From Streptomyces sp. NBC_00193 (lineage in GTDB: Bacteria > Actinomycetota > Actinomycetes > Streptomycetales > Streptomycetaceae), in NCBI RefSeq assembly GCF_026342735.1, contig NZ_JAPEMM010000001.1:1054001-1118000 (forward strand): 64,000 bases of DNA, written 5' to 3'. Shown here one piece after another: positions 44,837 through 56,945 of this stretch. The position numbers and the translations under genes were made by a program. The notes under the pieces are model-generated. The model was not told the origin of the DNA and did not search any database. It saw only the letters and a program-made list of their open reading frames with translations. How positions within the stretch are numbered: the stretch's first letter is position 1; each line of letters begins with the position of its first letter.

Positions 44837-47482
44837 TCAGCGCAGCACCACGCCGCCTCCCGCGTCGGTGTCGGTGCCCGTGGCGGGGCCCGCGACCAGG
44901 CCCAGTTCGGCCGGGGTCGCCAGCAGTGGGTGCGCCGGCATGATCCGTACGGTGTAGCCGAAGGGCCCCGTACGGTCGAGGGCGAGCGGGCCCTCGTACA
45001 GCCAGCGGCCCTCCAGGTCGGGTCCGCCGGCGGGCTTGAGCGGGAAGGCCCGCCCGCTCTGGATCACGTCCTGCGCGTCGACCCGGCCCGCGACGGCCTG
45101 GACCTCCACGTCCTCGGGGGCCAGGGCGTCGAGGGAGACCTGCACGCGCAGGGTGAGGGTGGCCCCGAGTTCGGCGGTGCCGCCGACCGGACCCGCCGTC
45201 AGGGCTTCCACGTGCTCGACGGTGAGCTGCGGCCAGGCCGCGCGGACCCGCCCCTTCCACCAGGCGAGGTCCCGCGCCGCGTCCGGGGTCAGGGCGCGGT
45301 GGGAGAGCGCGGCCGGAGCGTAGAGCCGCTCCACGTACTCCCGCACCATGCGGCCCGCGAGCACCTTGGGTCCCAGCGAGACGAGGGTGCGCCGGACCAT
45401 CTCGATCCACCGCACCGGGAGTCCGGCCTGTCCGGCCCGGTCGTAGAACCGGGGGGCGACCCGGCCCTCGATCAGGTCGTAGAGGGCGTTCGCCTCCAGG
45501 TCGTCGCGGCGGTCCTCGTCGGCGCCGAGTCCGTCGGCGGTCGGGATGGCCCAGCCGAAGTCCGGCTCGAACCATTCGTCCCACCAGCCGTCCAGGACGG
45601 ACAGGTTGAGGCAGCCGTTCAGGGCCGCCTTCATCCCGCTGGTGCCGCAGGCCTCCAGCGGGCGCAGCGGGTTGTTGAGCCAGACGTCGCAGCCCGGGTA
45701 GAGCTTCTGGGCCATGGCCATGCCGTAGTCGGGCAGGAACACGATCCGGTGGCGCACGCGGGGGTCGTCCGCGAACCTCACCAGCTCCTGGACCAGCCGC
45801 TTCCCGCCGTCGTCGGCCGGGTGCGCCTTGCCCGCGACCACGATCTGCACGGGCCGGTCCGGGTCCAGCAGCAGGCGGCGCAGCCGGTCGGGGTCGCGCA
45901 GCATCAGCGTGAGCCGCTTGTAGGACGGCACCCGGCGGGCGAACCCGATGGTCAGCACGTCGGGGTCGAGCACGGAGTCCACCCAGCCCAGTTCGGCGGC
46001 GGCGGCCCCGCGCTGGCGCCAGGAGGCGCGCAGGCGGTCCCGTACCTCCTGGACGAGCTGTTCCCTGAGCACCCGGCGCAGGTCCCAGACGTCCTGGTCG
46101 GGGATGTCGGCGACGGCGTCCCAGCGCTGCGAGCCGCCGACGGAGAGCGCGTCCTCGGTGCGGCCGGCGCCGATCTGCTTCACGCCGAGCTTCACCACTT
46201 CGGGCGCCACCCAGGTCGGGGCGTGCACGCCGTTGGTGACCGAGGTGATGGGCACGTCGACGGGGTCGAATCCCGGCCACAGCCCGGCGAACATCTCGCG
46301 GCTGACGGCGCCGTGCAGGGTGGAGACCCCATTGGCCCGCTGGGCGAGGCGCAGGCCCATCACCGCCATGTTGAACACCCCGGGGTCGCCGCCGGGGTAC
46401 GTCTCGGCGCCGAGGGCCAGGATCCGGTCGACGGGTACGCCGGCCAGTTCGCCGCCGTCGCCGAAGTGGCGGGCGACCAGGGCCCGGTCGAAGCGGTCGA
46501 TGCCGGCGGGGACGGGGGTGTGCGTGGTGAACACGGTGCCGGCCCGGACGGCTTCGACGGCGGCGTCGAAGCCGAGTCCCTGCGCTCCCTCCAGTTCCCT
46601 TATGCGCTCGAGTCCCAGGAACCCGGCGTGGCCCTCGTTGGTGTGGAAGACCTCGGGGTCGGGATGCCCGGTGATCCGGCAGTAGGCGCGCACCGCCCGG
46701 ACCCCGCCGATGCCGAGGAGCATCTCCTGGAGCAGCCGGTGGTCGCTGCCGCCGCCGTAGAGCCGGTCGGTCACCTCGCGGGCGACGGCGTCGTTGTCCT
46801 CGACGTCGGAGTCGAGGAGCAGCAGCGGCACCCGGCCGACGCGGGCCTGCCACACGTGGGCGTGCAGGGCCCGGCCGCCGGGGAGGCTCAGGGACACCCG
46901 CGCGGGGGTCCCGTCCTCCTCGCGCACCAGCGCGAGGGGCAGTTCGTTGGGGTCGAGGACCGGATAGTGCTCCTGCTGCCAGCCGTCCCGGGAGAGGGAC
47001 TGGCGGAAGTAGCCGTGCCGGTAGAGCAGTCCGACACCGATGAGGGGGACGCCTAGGTCGCTGGCGGCCTTGAGGTGGTCCCCGGCGAGGATGCCGAGTC
47101 CGCCGGAGTACTGGGGCAGGGCGGCGGTGATTCCGAACTCGGGCGAGAAGTAGGCGATGCCGGCGGGCAGCTCGGCTGCGGCCTCGTGGCTCTGGTACCA
47201 CCTCCCGCCGTGGACGTAGTCATCGAGGTCGGCGGCGGCGACGGCGAGCCTGCGCAGGAACCGCCGGTCCCCGGCGAGCTCGGCGATCCGCGCGGCGGAC
47301 ACGGCGCCGAGCAGCCGGACGGGATCCCCGCCGGCGGCTTGCCAGCCCTCGGGATCGACGGATTGGAAGAGTTCACGGGTCTCGGCGTGCCAGGACCAGC
47401 GCAGGTTGCGCGCGAGGTCGGCGAGCGGCGAGAGGGTCTCGGGGAGGACGGGGCGCACGGTGAATCGACGGATAGCCTTCAC
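44837..47482 (-). CDS. glgP: Alpha-glucan (glycogen) phosphorylase
   Basis: 881 residues, GT35 of the shorter actinobacterial type. Key parts: AYFSPEFGITAALPQYSGGLGILAGDHLKAASDLG, FHTNEGHAGFLGLERIRELE, TTHTPVPAGIDRF, IVVAGKAHPADDGGKRLVQEL and the PLP-lysine region PLRPLEACGTSGMKAALNG. It releases glucose-1-phosphate from glycogen ends. Start GTG 47482 is favoured by AAGGTGG 6 nt upstream; a GTG three codons earlier is possible. It is divergent from the glgE operon, placing polymer breakdown and synthesis on either side of one control region. Confidence 0.95.
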   Translation of the reverse strand: MKAIRRFTVRPVLPETLSPLADLARNLRWSWHAETRELFQSVDPEGWQAAGGDPVRLLGAVSAARIAELAGDRRFLRRLAVAAADLDDYVHGGRWYQSHEAAAELPAGIAYFSPEFGITAALPQYSGGLGILAGDHLKAASDLGVPLIGVGLLYRHGYFRQSLSRDGWQQEHYPVLDPNELPLALVREEDGTPARVSLSLPGGRALHAHVWQARVGRVPLLLLDSDVEDNDAVAREVTDRLYGGGSDHRLLQEMLLGIGGVRAVRAYCRITGHPDPEVFHTNEGHAGFLGLERIRELEGAQGLGFDAAVEAVRAGTVFTTHTPVPAGIDRFDRALVARHFGDGGELAGVPVDRILALGAETYPGGDPGVFNMAVMGLRLAQRANGVSTLHGAVSREMFAGLWPGFDPVDVPITSVTNGVHAPTWVAPEVVKLGVKQIGAGRTEDALSVGGSQRWDAVADIPDQDVWDLRRVLREQLVQEVRDRLRASWRQRGAAAAELGWVDSVLDPDVLTIGFARRVPSYKRLTLMLRDPDRLRRLLLDPDRPVQIVVAGKAHPADDGGKRLVQELVRFADDPRVRHRIVFLPDYGMAMAQKLYPGCDVWLNNPLRPLEACGTSGMKAALNGCLNLSVLDGWWDEWFEPDFGWAIPTADGLGADEDRRDDLEANALYDLIEGRVAPRFYDRAGQAGLPVRWIEMVRRTLVSLGPKVLAGRMVREYVERLYAPAALSHRALTPDAARDLAWWKGRVRAAWPQLTVEHVEALTAGPVGGTAELGATLTLRVQVSLDALAPEDVEVQAVAGRVDAQDVIQSGRAFPLKPAGGPDLEGRWLYEGPLALDRTGPFGYTVRIMPAHPLLATPAELGLVAGPATGTDTDAGGGVVLR

Positions 47483-47821
47483 GCGTTCCACCTTCGCAGG
47501 GGATTACGGATCGGAGCGGCCGCACCACGCTGTGCACCGCGAGCGTCACCCTCGGAAGGCTAGCGCCCCGACTCCTCCCGGACCATGCCGCCTCCGGCGG
47601 GCGGCCGCGGGCCGGTGGACATCCGGTAGTCCTCTCCGAGTTGACGGAGCATGGGCGGGTGTCGGGCCGGGGAGACCGGGCAGGCGTTCCACTACGTACG
47701 AGTAGTTAACCGAGCACGCGGGTTGGGCCGGGCTGGAGTGGGAAGGGCTCCCCGGGTACGCGCACGGCGCACCTCCCCCCGACCTCTCCCGCCACCCGAG
47801 TGAACGCGGACAGGAGCGGCC
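47483..47821. promoter_or_regulatory. Divergent control region between glgP and glgE
   Basis: No gene seen in 339 bp. It holds an inverted repeat ACTAC-GTACGA-GTAGT (47691-47706) followed by TTAAC, and a TTGACG (47641-47646). Both operons probably start here; the dyad is a candidate operator. No -10 element is clear. Confidence 0.45.
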
Positions 47822-47946
47822 ATGCCCGCAGCCCAGCCGTCTTCCGAGCGGCTAGAAACAGAGCGAACAGAGCGTGCACTACCAGCTGCCTTGCCGGCTG
47901 GCCTGTTGTCACCGAGCCCTGCGAACTGCCCCCAGGTGATCCCATC

Positions 47947-47950
<4 letters not shown>
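47822..47950 (+). pseudogene. 42-codon frame encoding a probable detached GlgE N-terminal extension
   Basis: ATG with an excellent site (CAGGAG, 6 nt). It encodes MPAAQPSSERLETERTERAL and a Pro/Ala-rich continuation ending ANCPQVIPS, then TGA overlapping the glgE ATG (ATGA). S. coelicolor GlgE, as I recall, starts MPATHHSSATSAERP and runs into VGRIPVLDV. Removing the 11 nt 47939-47949, which lie between two TGATC repeats, would join this frame to IGRIPVLDV in glgE. I therefore read it as the original start of glgE split by an 11-nt insertion, with the core now translated from its own ATG. A genuine leader peptide is the alternative. Confidence 0.6.
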
Positions 47951-51650
<3,700 letters not shown>

Positions 51651-51794
51651 ACGCACGAGGGCGGGCGAATGGGTCAATCGCCCGCCCCTGTACGGACCCT
51701 TCTGACCCGACACTCGCTCACACCGGAGAAGCACACACCGCGATCCGGGACACTCTGCGCATTCTTTGACGGCCCGGGGAAAGGACGCGACGCC

Positions 51795-53240
51795 ATGTCG
51801 GAGGCTGCATCCGCCCGGGATCGGCTCACCGCCGACCGGGCCGCCGGGCTCGGGCTCGGCCCCCTGGAACCGATGCTGCGGGCCTGGCTGCCCGCGCAGC
51901 GCTGGTTCGCGGGCAAGGGCCGCGCCATCGGACGGCTCAGGACCATCTCGGCGGCCGAACTGCTGCCGCCCGGATCCGCCGCCGGACTGCTGCACCTGCT
52001 GCTGGACGTGGACGGGGACTGCTACCAGCTCCTGCTCGGCATCCGCCCGAGCCCGCTGCCGCCGGCCCTCGCGCCCGCGCTGATCGGCCGCGCCGAGCAG
52101 GGCCCGTACGCCGGCCTGGCGGTCTACGAGGGACTGGGCGATCCGCGGCTCGCCTCGCTGCTGCTGGAGCGGCTGCGCTCCCCCGGCACCCTCGGACCGC
52201 TCCGCTTCGACCGGGATCCGGCCGCCGTGATCCCCGAGGCGCCCACCCCCCGGCCGCTGTCCGGGGAGCAGACCAACTCCTCGCTGATCTACGGGGATTC
52301 GTACATCCTGAAGATCTTCAGACGGGTCGGCCCCGGGGTCAATCCCGACCTGGAGCTGCCCCGGGCCCTGGCCGCCGCCGGCTGCGCCCGGGTGCCCGCG
52401 CCGGTCGCCTGGTACGAGGCCGAGCTGCCCGGCTCCGAACCGCTGACCCTGGGCGTGCTCCAGCCGTACCTGCGCGGCTCCGACGACGGCTGGCAGCTCG
52501 CGCTGCACCGGCTGCGCACCGGGGCCGACTTCACCGCCGAGGCGCACGCGCTCGGCCGGGCCACCGCCGAGGTGCACAGCGCACTGGCCGGGGCCCTGCC
52601 CACCGTCGCGCTGGGCCCGGAGCAGACGGCCCGGCTGGCCGCCGGGATGACGGCCCGGCTCGCCGCCACCGCCCGCGAGGTACCGGCCCTGCGCCCCTAC
52701 GAGGCGGGGCTGCGCGGCGCCTTCGACGCACTGGCCGCCTCCCGCGGGACCGGGGTGTCCGCCCAGCGCATCCACGGGGACCTGCACCTGGGCCAGACCC
52801 TGCGCACCGCCGACGGCAGCTGGGCGCTGATCGACTTCGAGGGCGAGCCGGCCCGGCCGCTGGCCGACCGGCGCCGCCCCGAGCCGGCGGTCCGGGACAT
52901 CGCCGGGATACTGCGCTCCTTCGACTACGCGGCCCGCTCGCACCGGCCGTTCGCCCCCGCCTGGGCGGACGACTGCCGGGCCGCCTTCTGCGAGGGCTAC
53001 GCCCGCACGACCGGCCGGGACCCGCGCGAGGACCCCGTGCTCCTGCGCGCCTACGAGACCGACAAGGCGGTGTACGAGGCCCGCTACGAGTCCCGGCACC
53101 GCCCCGACTGGCTGCACGTGCCGATGGCGGCGATCCGGCGGCTCTCGGAGCCGCAGCGTCCGCCGTCGCACCGCACGCAGCTCCCCGCCCCAGGATCCCC
53201 CACCCTCCACCCGAAGCCCCCGAGGAGGCCGCTCGCGTGA
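51795..53240 (+). CDS. mak: Maltokinase (Pep2)
   Basis: 481 residues. It phosphorylates maltose at C1 with ATP to feed GlgE. The N-terminal cap starts [18 protein letters not shown]; the kinase part has [19 protein letters not shown] (nucleotide-binding Lys) and the catalytic loop [13 protein letters not shown] followed by [16 protein letters not shown], all typical of Mak. ATG 51795 has AAAGGA about 9 nt upstream. It is 144 bp downstream of treS and its stop overlaps the glgB GTG. Confidence 0.94.
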   Translation: MSEAASARDRLTADRAAGLGLGPLEPMLRAWLPAQRWFAGKGRAIGRLRTISAAELLPPGSAAGLLHLLLDVDGDCYQLLLGIRPSPLPPALAPALIGRAEQGPYAGLAVYEGLGDPRLASLLLERLRSPGTLGPLRFDRDPAAVIPEAPTPRPLSGEQTNSSLIYGDSYILKIFRRVGPGVNPDLELPRALAAAGCARVPAPVAWYEAELPGSEPLTLGVLQPYLRGSDDGWQLALHRLRTGADFTAEAHALGRATAEVHSALAGALPTVALGPEQTARLAAGMTARLAATAREVPALRPYEAGLRGAFDALAASRGTGVSAQRIHGDLHLGQTLRTADGSWALIDFEGEPARPLADRRRPEPAVRDIAGILRSFDYAARSHRPFAPAWADDCRAAFCEGYARTTGRDPREDPVLLRAYETDKAVYEARYESRHRPDWLHVPMAAIRRLSEPQRPPSHRTQLPAPGSPTLHPKPPRRPLA

Positions 53241-55561
53241 GCGCCGCACGACAGCCGTCACCGACCGTCCGCGACGAAGCCAAGACCCGTGTCGACACCG
53301 CAGACGCCGTCGACACCGCCGAGCCCGTGAAGAAGCCCCGGGCCCCCAGGGCCCGGCGGGCGGCTCCGGCGCACGGGGTCCGGCCGGCGCCGGTGCTGGG
53401 CGCGGAGGAACGGGCCCGGCTGCTGGAGGGCCGCCACCACGATCCGCACGGGGTGCTCGGGGCCCGGGCCCAGCGGGGCGGGGTGTCCTTCCGGGTGCTG
53501 CGTCCGTACGCGAAGGCGGTCACCATCGTCGCCAAGGGGCTGCGGGCCGAGCTCCTCGACGAGGGCGACGGGCTGTTCTCCGGGCTGCTGCCGCTGGCCG
53601 GGGTGCCGGACTACCGGCTGCTGGTGACGTACGACAGCGACGAGGTGGAGGTCCACGACCCCTACCGGTTCCTGCCCGCGCTGGGCGAGCTCGACCTGCA
53701 CCTGATCGGCGAGGGCCGGCACGAGGAGCTGTGGACGGCGCTCGGCGCGGAGCCGATGGAGCACCAGGGCGTGGCGGGCACCCGGTTCACGGTGTGGGCG
53801 CCGAACGCGCAGGGGGTGCGGGTCAGCGGGGACTTCTCGTACTGGGACTCGGTCGCCTACCCGATGCGCTCGCTCGGGGCGACCGGCGTGTGGGAGCTGT
53901 TCCTGCCCGGCGTCGGCGAGGGCGCCCTGTACAAGTACGACATCACCCGCCCGGACGGCTCGCACACCCTGCGCGCCGACCCGATGGCCAAGCACGCCGA
54001 GGTCCCGCCGGCCAACGCGTCGGTGGTGACGGCCTCCTCCTACGTCTGGCAGGACGCGGAGTGGATGGCCCGGCGCGGGGAGCGCCCGCCGCACCAGGCC
54101 CCCTTCTCCGTCTACGAGCTGCACCTGGCGTCCTGGCGGCCCGGGCTCTCGTACCGGCAGCTGGCCGAGCAGTTGCCGGCGTACGTCACGGAGCTGGGCT
54201 TCACGCACGTGGAGCTGATGCCGGTCGCCGAGCACCCCTTCGGCGGCTCCTGGGGCTACCAGGTCACCGGCTTCTACGCGCCGACCTCCCGGATGGGTAC
54301 CCCGGACGACTTCCGGTTCCTGGTGGACGCGCTGCACCGGGCCGGGATCGGGGTGATCGTCGACTGGGTGCCGGCGCACTTCCCGCGCGACGACTGGGCG
54401 CTCGCCGAGTTCGACGGCCGGCCGCTGTACGAGCACCACGACCCGCAGCGGGCCGCGCACCCGGACTGGGGGACGCTGGAGTTCGACTACGGGCGCCGGG
54501 AGGTGCGCAACTTCCTGGTGGCCAATGCCGTGTACTGGTGCCAGGAGTTCCACGTGGACGGGCTGCGCGTGGACGCGGTGGCCTCGATGCTCTACCTCGA
54601 CTACTCCCGCAAGGACGGCGAGTGGACGCCGAACGAGCACGGCGGGCGGGAGAACCTGGACGCGGTGGCGATGCTCCAGGAGATGAACGCGACCGTCTAC
54701 CGGCGCTGCCCGGGCGTGGTGACGATCGCCGAGGAGTCCACGGCGTGGCCGGGCGTCACGCAGCCCACCGACACGGGCGGGCTCGGCTTCGGCCTGAAGT
54801 GGAACATGGGCTGGATGCACGACACCCTGCGGTACGCGTCGAAGGAGTCGGTGCACCGCAAGTACCACCACCACGACATGACCTTCGGGATGGTCTACGC
54901 GTTCAGCGAGAACTACGTGCTGCCGATCTCGCACGACGAGGTGGTGCACGGCAAGGGATCGCTGGTGTCGAAGATGCCCGGTGACTGGTGGCAGCAGCGG
55001 GCCGCGCACCGGGCGTACCTGGGCTTCATGTGGGCCCACCCGGGCAAGCAGCTGCTCTTCATGGGGCAGGAGTTCGCGCAGGGCTCGGAGTGGTCCGAGA
55101 CGTACGGTCCGGACTGGTGGCTGCTGGACTCCTCGTACGCGGCGGCCGGTGACCACCGGGGCGTACGCAGCCTCGTGGGCGACCTGAACCGCACCTACCG
55201 GGCGGCTCCGGCCCTGTGGGAGCGGGACACCGTGCCGGAGGGCTTCGCCTGGGTGGAGGCGGACGCCGCGGAGGACAACGTCTTCGCCTTCCTCCGCTTC
55301 GCGCAGGACGGCTCGCAGCTGCTGTGCGTCTCGAACTTCTCGCCGGTGGTCCGGCACGGGTACCGGATCGGGGTCCCGGAAGAGGTGCCGCTGTGGCGGG
55401 AGGTCCTCAACACCGACCAGCAGCTCTACGGCGGCAGCGGCGTCCACCACACCCAGCCGGTGCGCCCCGAGCCGGTCCCCGCCCAGGGCCGGGCGGCGAG
55501 CCTGCGCCTGACCCTCCCGCCCCTGGCGACGGTCTGGCTCAGCCCGATGCCGCGCCGGTAG
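53237..55561 (+). CDS. glgB: 1,4-alpha-glucan branching enzyme GlgB
   Basis: 774 residues. A charged, Ala/Pro-rich N-terminal extension (~50 residues) precedes two CBM48-type domains ([11 protein letters not shown], then [21 protein letters not shown]). The GH13_9 barrel has [24 protein letters not shown], nucleophile Asp in [17 protein letters not shown], acid Glu in TIAEEST and [15 protein letters not shown]. It makes alpha-1,6 branches on the GlgE product. GTG 53237 overlaps the mak stop and has a strong GAGGAGG. The last 23 nt overlap a thioredoxin remnant on the other strand. Confidence 0.96.
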   Translation: MSAARQPSPTVRDEAKTRVDTADAVDTAEPVKKPRAPRARRAAPAHGVRPAPVLGAEERARLLEGRHHDPHGVLGARAQRGGVSFRVLRPYAKAVTIVAKGLRAELLDEGDGLFSGLLPLAGVPDYRLLVTYDSDEVEVHDPYRFLPALGELDLHLIGEGRHEELWTALGAEPMEHQGVAGTRFTVWAPNAQGVRVSGDFSYWDSVAYPMRSLGATGVWELFLPGVGEGALYKYDITRPDGSHTLRADPMAKHAEVPPANASVVTASSYVWQDAEWMARRGERPPHQAPFSVYELHLASWRPGLSYRQLAEQLPAYVTELGFTHVELMPVAEHPFGGSWGYQVTGFYAPTSRMGTPDDFRFLVDALHRAGIGVIVDWVPAHFPRDDWALAEFDGRPLYEHHDPQRAAHPDWGTLEFDYGRREVRNFLVANAVYWCQEFHVDGLRVDAVASMLYLDYSRKDGEWTPNEHGGRENLDAVAMLQEMNATVYRRCPGVVTIAEESTAWPGVTQPTDTGGLGFGLKWNMGWMHDTLRYASKESVHRKYHHHDMTFGMVYAFSENYVLPISHDEVVHGKGSLVSKMPGDWWQQRAAHRAYLGFMWAHPGKQLLFMGQEFAQGSEWSETYGPDWWLLDSSYAAAGDHRGVRSLVGDLNRTYRAAPALWERDTVPEGFAWVEADAAEDNVFAFLRFAQDGSQLLCVSNFSPVVRHGYRIGVPEEVPLWREVLNTDQQLYGGSGVHHTQPVRPEPVPAQGRAASLRLTLPPLATVWLSPMPRR

Positions 55562-55679
55562 CGGCCAGGACCCCTTCCAGCTCCTGGAGGAGCCTGCGCT
55601 TGGCGCGGGCTCCGACCAGCTGCAGGACGGGCTCGCCGTCGTGGAAGACGAGCAGGGTCGGCATGGACAGCACGCCGTG
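55539..55679 (-). pseudogene. Thioredoxin C-terminal fragment
   Basis: The minus strand encodes GHGVLSMPTLLVFHDGEPVL, then QLVGARAKRRLLQELEGVLA and a short tail to TGA. This is the thioredoxin C-terminal half, including the cis-proline motif SMPTLLVF and the final helix, with no WCxxC active site upstream. In the same frame the DNA 5' of it reads a PKPKPKP repeat, not thioredoxin. The gene has lost its N-terminal two thirds and is presumed non-functional. Confidence 0.8.
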
Positions 55680-55683
55680 GCCC

Positions 55684-55800
55684 GGCCGTTTCGGCCTCGG
55701 CTTCGGCTTCGGCTTCGGCGAGCTGGCTCGCGACCTGGTCGCGCACCTCGCCGAGGCGGCCGATCAGGCCGTCCAGTTCGGTGAGCTTGCGCCGGTCGCA
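55684..55800 (-). pseudogene. Fragment resembling the C-terminal coiled coil of a MerR-type regulator
   Basis: The minus strand reads CDRRKLTELDGLIGRLGEVR then DQVASQLAEAEAEAEAET, a dimerisation coiled coil as at MerR C-termini. No DNA-binding domain precedes it; instead there is a CCTTGACGTC sequence (55808-55817) like a MerR-type promoter element. It is followed in another frame by the thioredoxin fragment. I read both as what is left of a merR-trx pair after deletions. The MerR call rests on pattern only. The AEAEAE part is a GCCGAA hexamer repeat. Confidence 0.5.
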
Positions 55801-56120
55801 TGGCCCCGACGTCAAGGCAAGGAGCGGGTTCGGAGGCCCTCGCCACCCCCGTGAGCGAGGGCCTCCGCCTCATGGAGCACGGAGGGGACGGGTGGCCGGT
55901 TCGGATCGGTCGGGTCATGTGAGACGGATCACGCACGGGGGTATCGCTCCGGGCGGCCGGAAACGTACGCTAGGAAGTGGATCACGATTCGCCCCGATTA
56001 CCGGACAGTCGCAGGGAAAACCGTCCAAAGCCCTTAACTCCATAGGACGTTCCTACGAGTTATGGGCTTGTTTGTTTGGTCTGTAGTCGCCGCGCCTCGG
56101 CCACTCCTACGGTGTGCCAT

Positions 56121-56804
56121 GTGCACTCCAGCCCCCCCTTCAATGCCCCCGCCGCGCGTCGTCTCCGCGCGGCCCTGGGCATGGCTCCCGGTCATGTCGC
56201 CTACGGCCTGCGGGCCCAGTACGGAATGCTCGTCACTCCCGAGACCGTGATGGCATGGGAGCGTGGCGAGATTTCGCCCTCCTCCGCCGAGCTCACCGCG
56301 CTGGCCGGCGTGCTCTGGTGTTCCCCCGGCGAGCTGCTCGCCGAGCCCGTCACCCTGCGGGAGCACCGCATCGCCCGGGGCCTGGCCGCCGAGGACCTGG
56401 CCCGCCGGGTCGGGGTGGAGGCGGGCGCCTACCAGAAGATGGAGGACACCGGCCGCTGGAAGGGCAACGAGCGGCAGTCCGCGGCGCTGGCGACGGCGCT
56501 GGGGCTGACCCTGGCCCAGTTCGTGACGGCGACCGGCAAGCACGAGGAGCTGGCCGAGCTGCTGCGCAGCGCGGTGACCACGCGCTGGCAGGCGTACGTG
56601 AAGCCGCTGACCAAGCTGCTGCCGGTGCCCAAGGCGCACCTGGAGCGGGTGCTGGAGCAGCTGCACGGCGAGTACCAGTCGCGGATGGTGGCGACCCTGA
56701 GCTGGGGCGGCGGCCAGGGCGAGGCCGGCAGCGGCGATTCGGGACGTGAGTACCTCACGGACATCGTGGAGCGGTTCTGGTCCCTCGCCGGGGGTGCGGC
56801 GTAG
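56121..56804 (+). CDS. Helix-turn-helix DNA-binding protein (XRE-like, two HTH units)
   Basis: About 227 residues. Two successive HTH-like segments: APAARRLRAALGMAPGHVAYGLRAQYGMLVTPETVMAWERGEISPSSAELTALAGVL, then LREHRIARGLAAEDLARRVGVEAGAYQKMEDTGRWKGNERQSAALATALG. The helical C-terminal part (ELAELLRSAVTTRWQAYVKPLTKLLPVP, HLERVLEQLHGEYQ) is probably for dimerisation. Streptomycetes have many paralogues; targets unknown. Start is uncertain: GTG 56121 fits the family length, GTG 56112 is also in frame, and neither has a good ribosome site. Confidence 0.82.
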   Translation: MHSSPPFNAPAARRLRAALGMAPGHVAYGLRAQYGMLVTPETVMAWERGEISPSSAELTALAGVLWCSPGELLAEPVTLREHRIARGLAAEDLARRVGVEAGAYQKMEDTGRWKGNERQSAALATALGLTLAQFVTATGKHEELAELLRSAVTTRWQAYVKPLTKLLPVPKAHLERVLEQLHGEYQSRMVATLSWGGGQGEAGSGDSGREYLTDIVERFWSLAGGAA

Positions 56805-56834
56805 GACACATTTCGCCCTCGGGCTCCCTACGGG

Positions 56835-56878
56835 AAAGGCCCCGACCGCGTCCAGACGAGGACGTGATCGGGGCCTTT
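56835..56878. terminator. Bidirectional terminator
   Basis: Perfect 11-base arms AAAGGCCCCGA and TCGGGGCCTTT, with A/T-rich outer ends that give a U-tract on either strand. Lies between the HTH gene (+) and the large membrane-protein gene (-). Confidence 0.85.
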
Positions 56879-56945
56879 CGGCGTTCGAAGTGGGGGCGGA
56901 GGTCCCGCCCCGGGGGCCGGTCGGCAGCTTCCCTGGCGGCGGCCG

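Noticed and set aside
55426..55815. 129-residue minus-strand open frame as an intact gene
   Set aside because: Only its first third resembles protein; the rest is the antisense of glgB and an out-of-frame reading of the thioredoxin fragment, so it is treated as a remnant.
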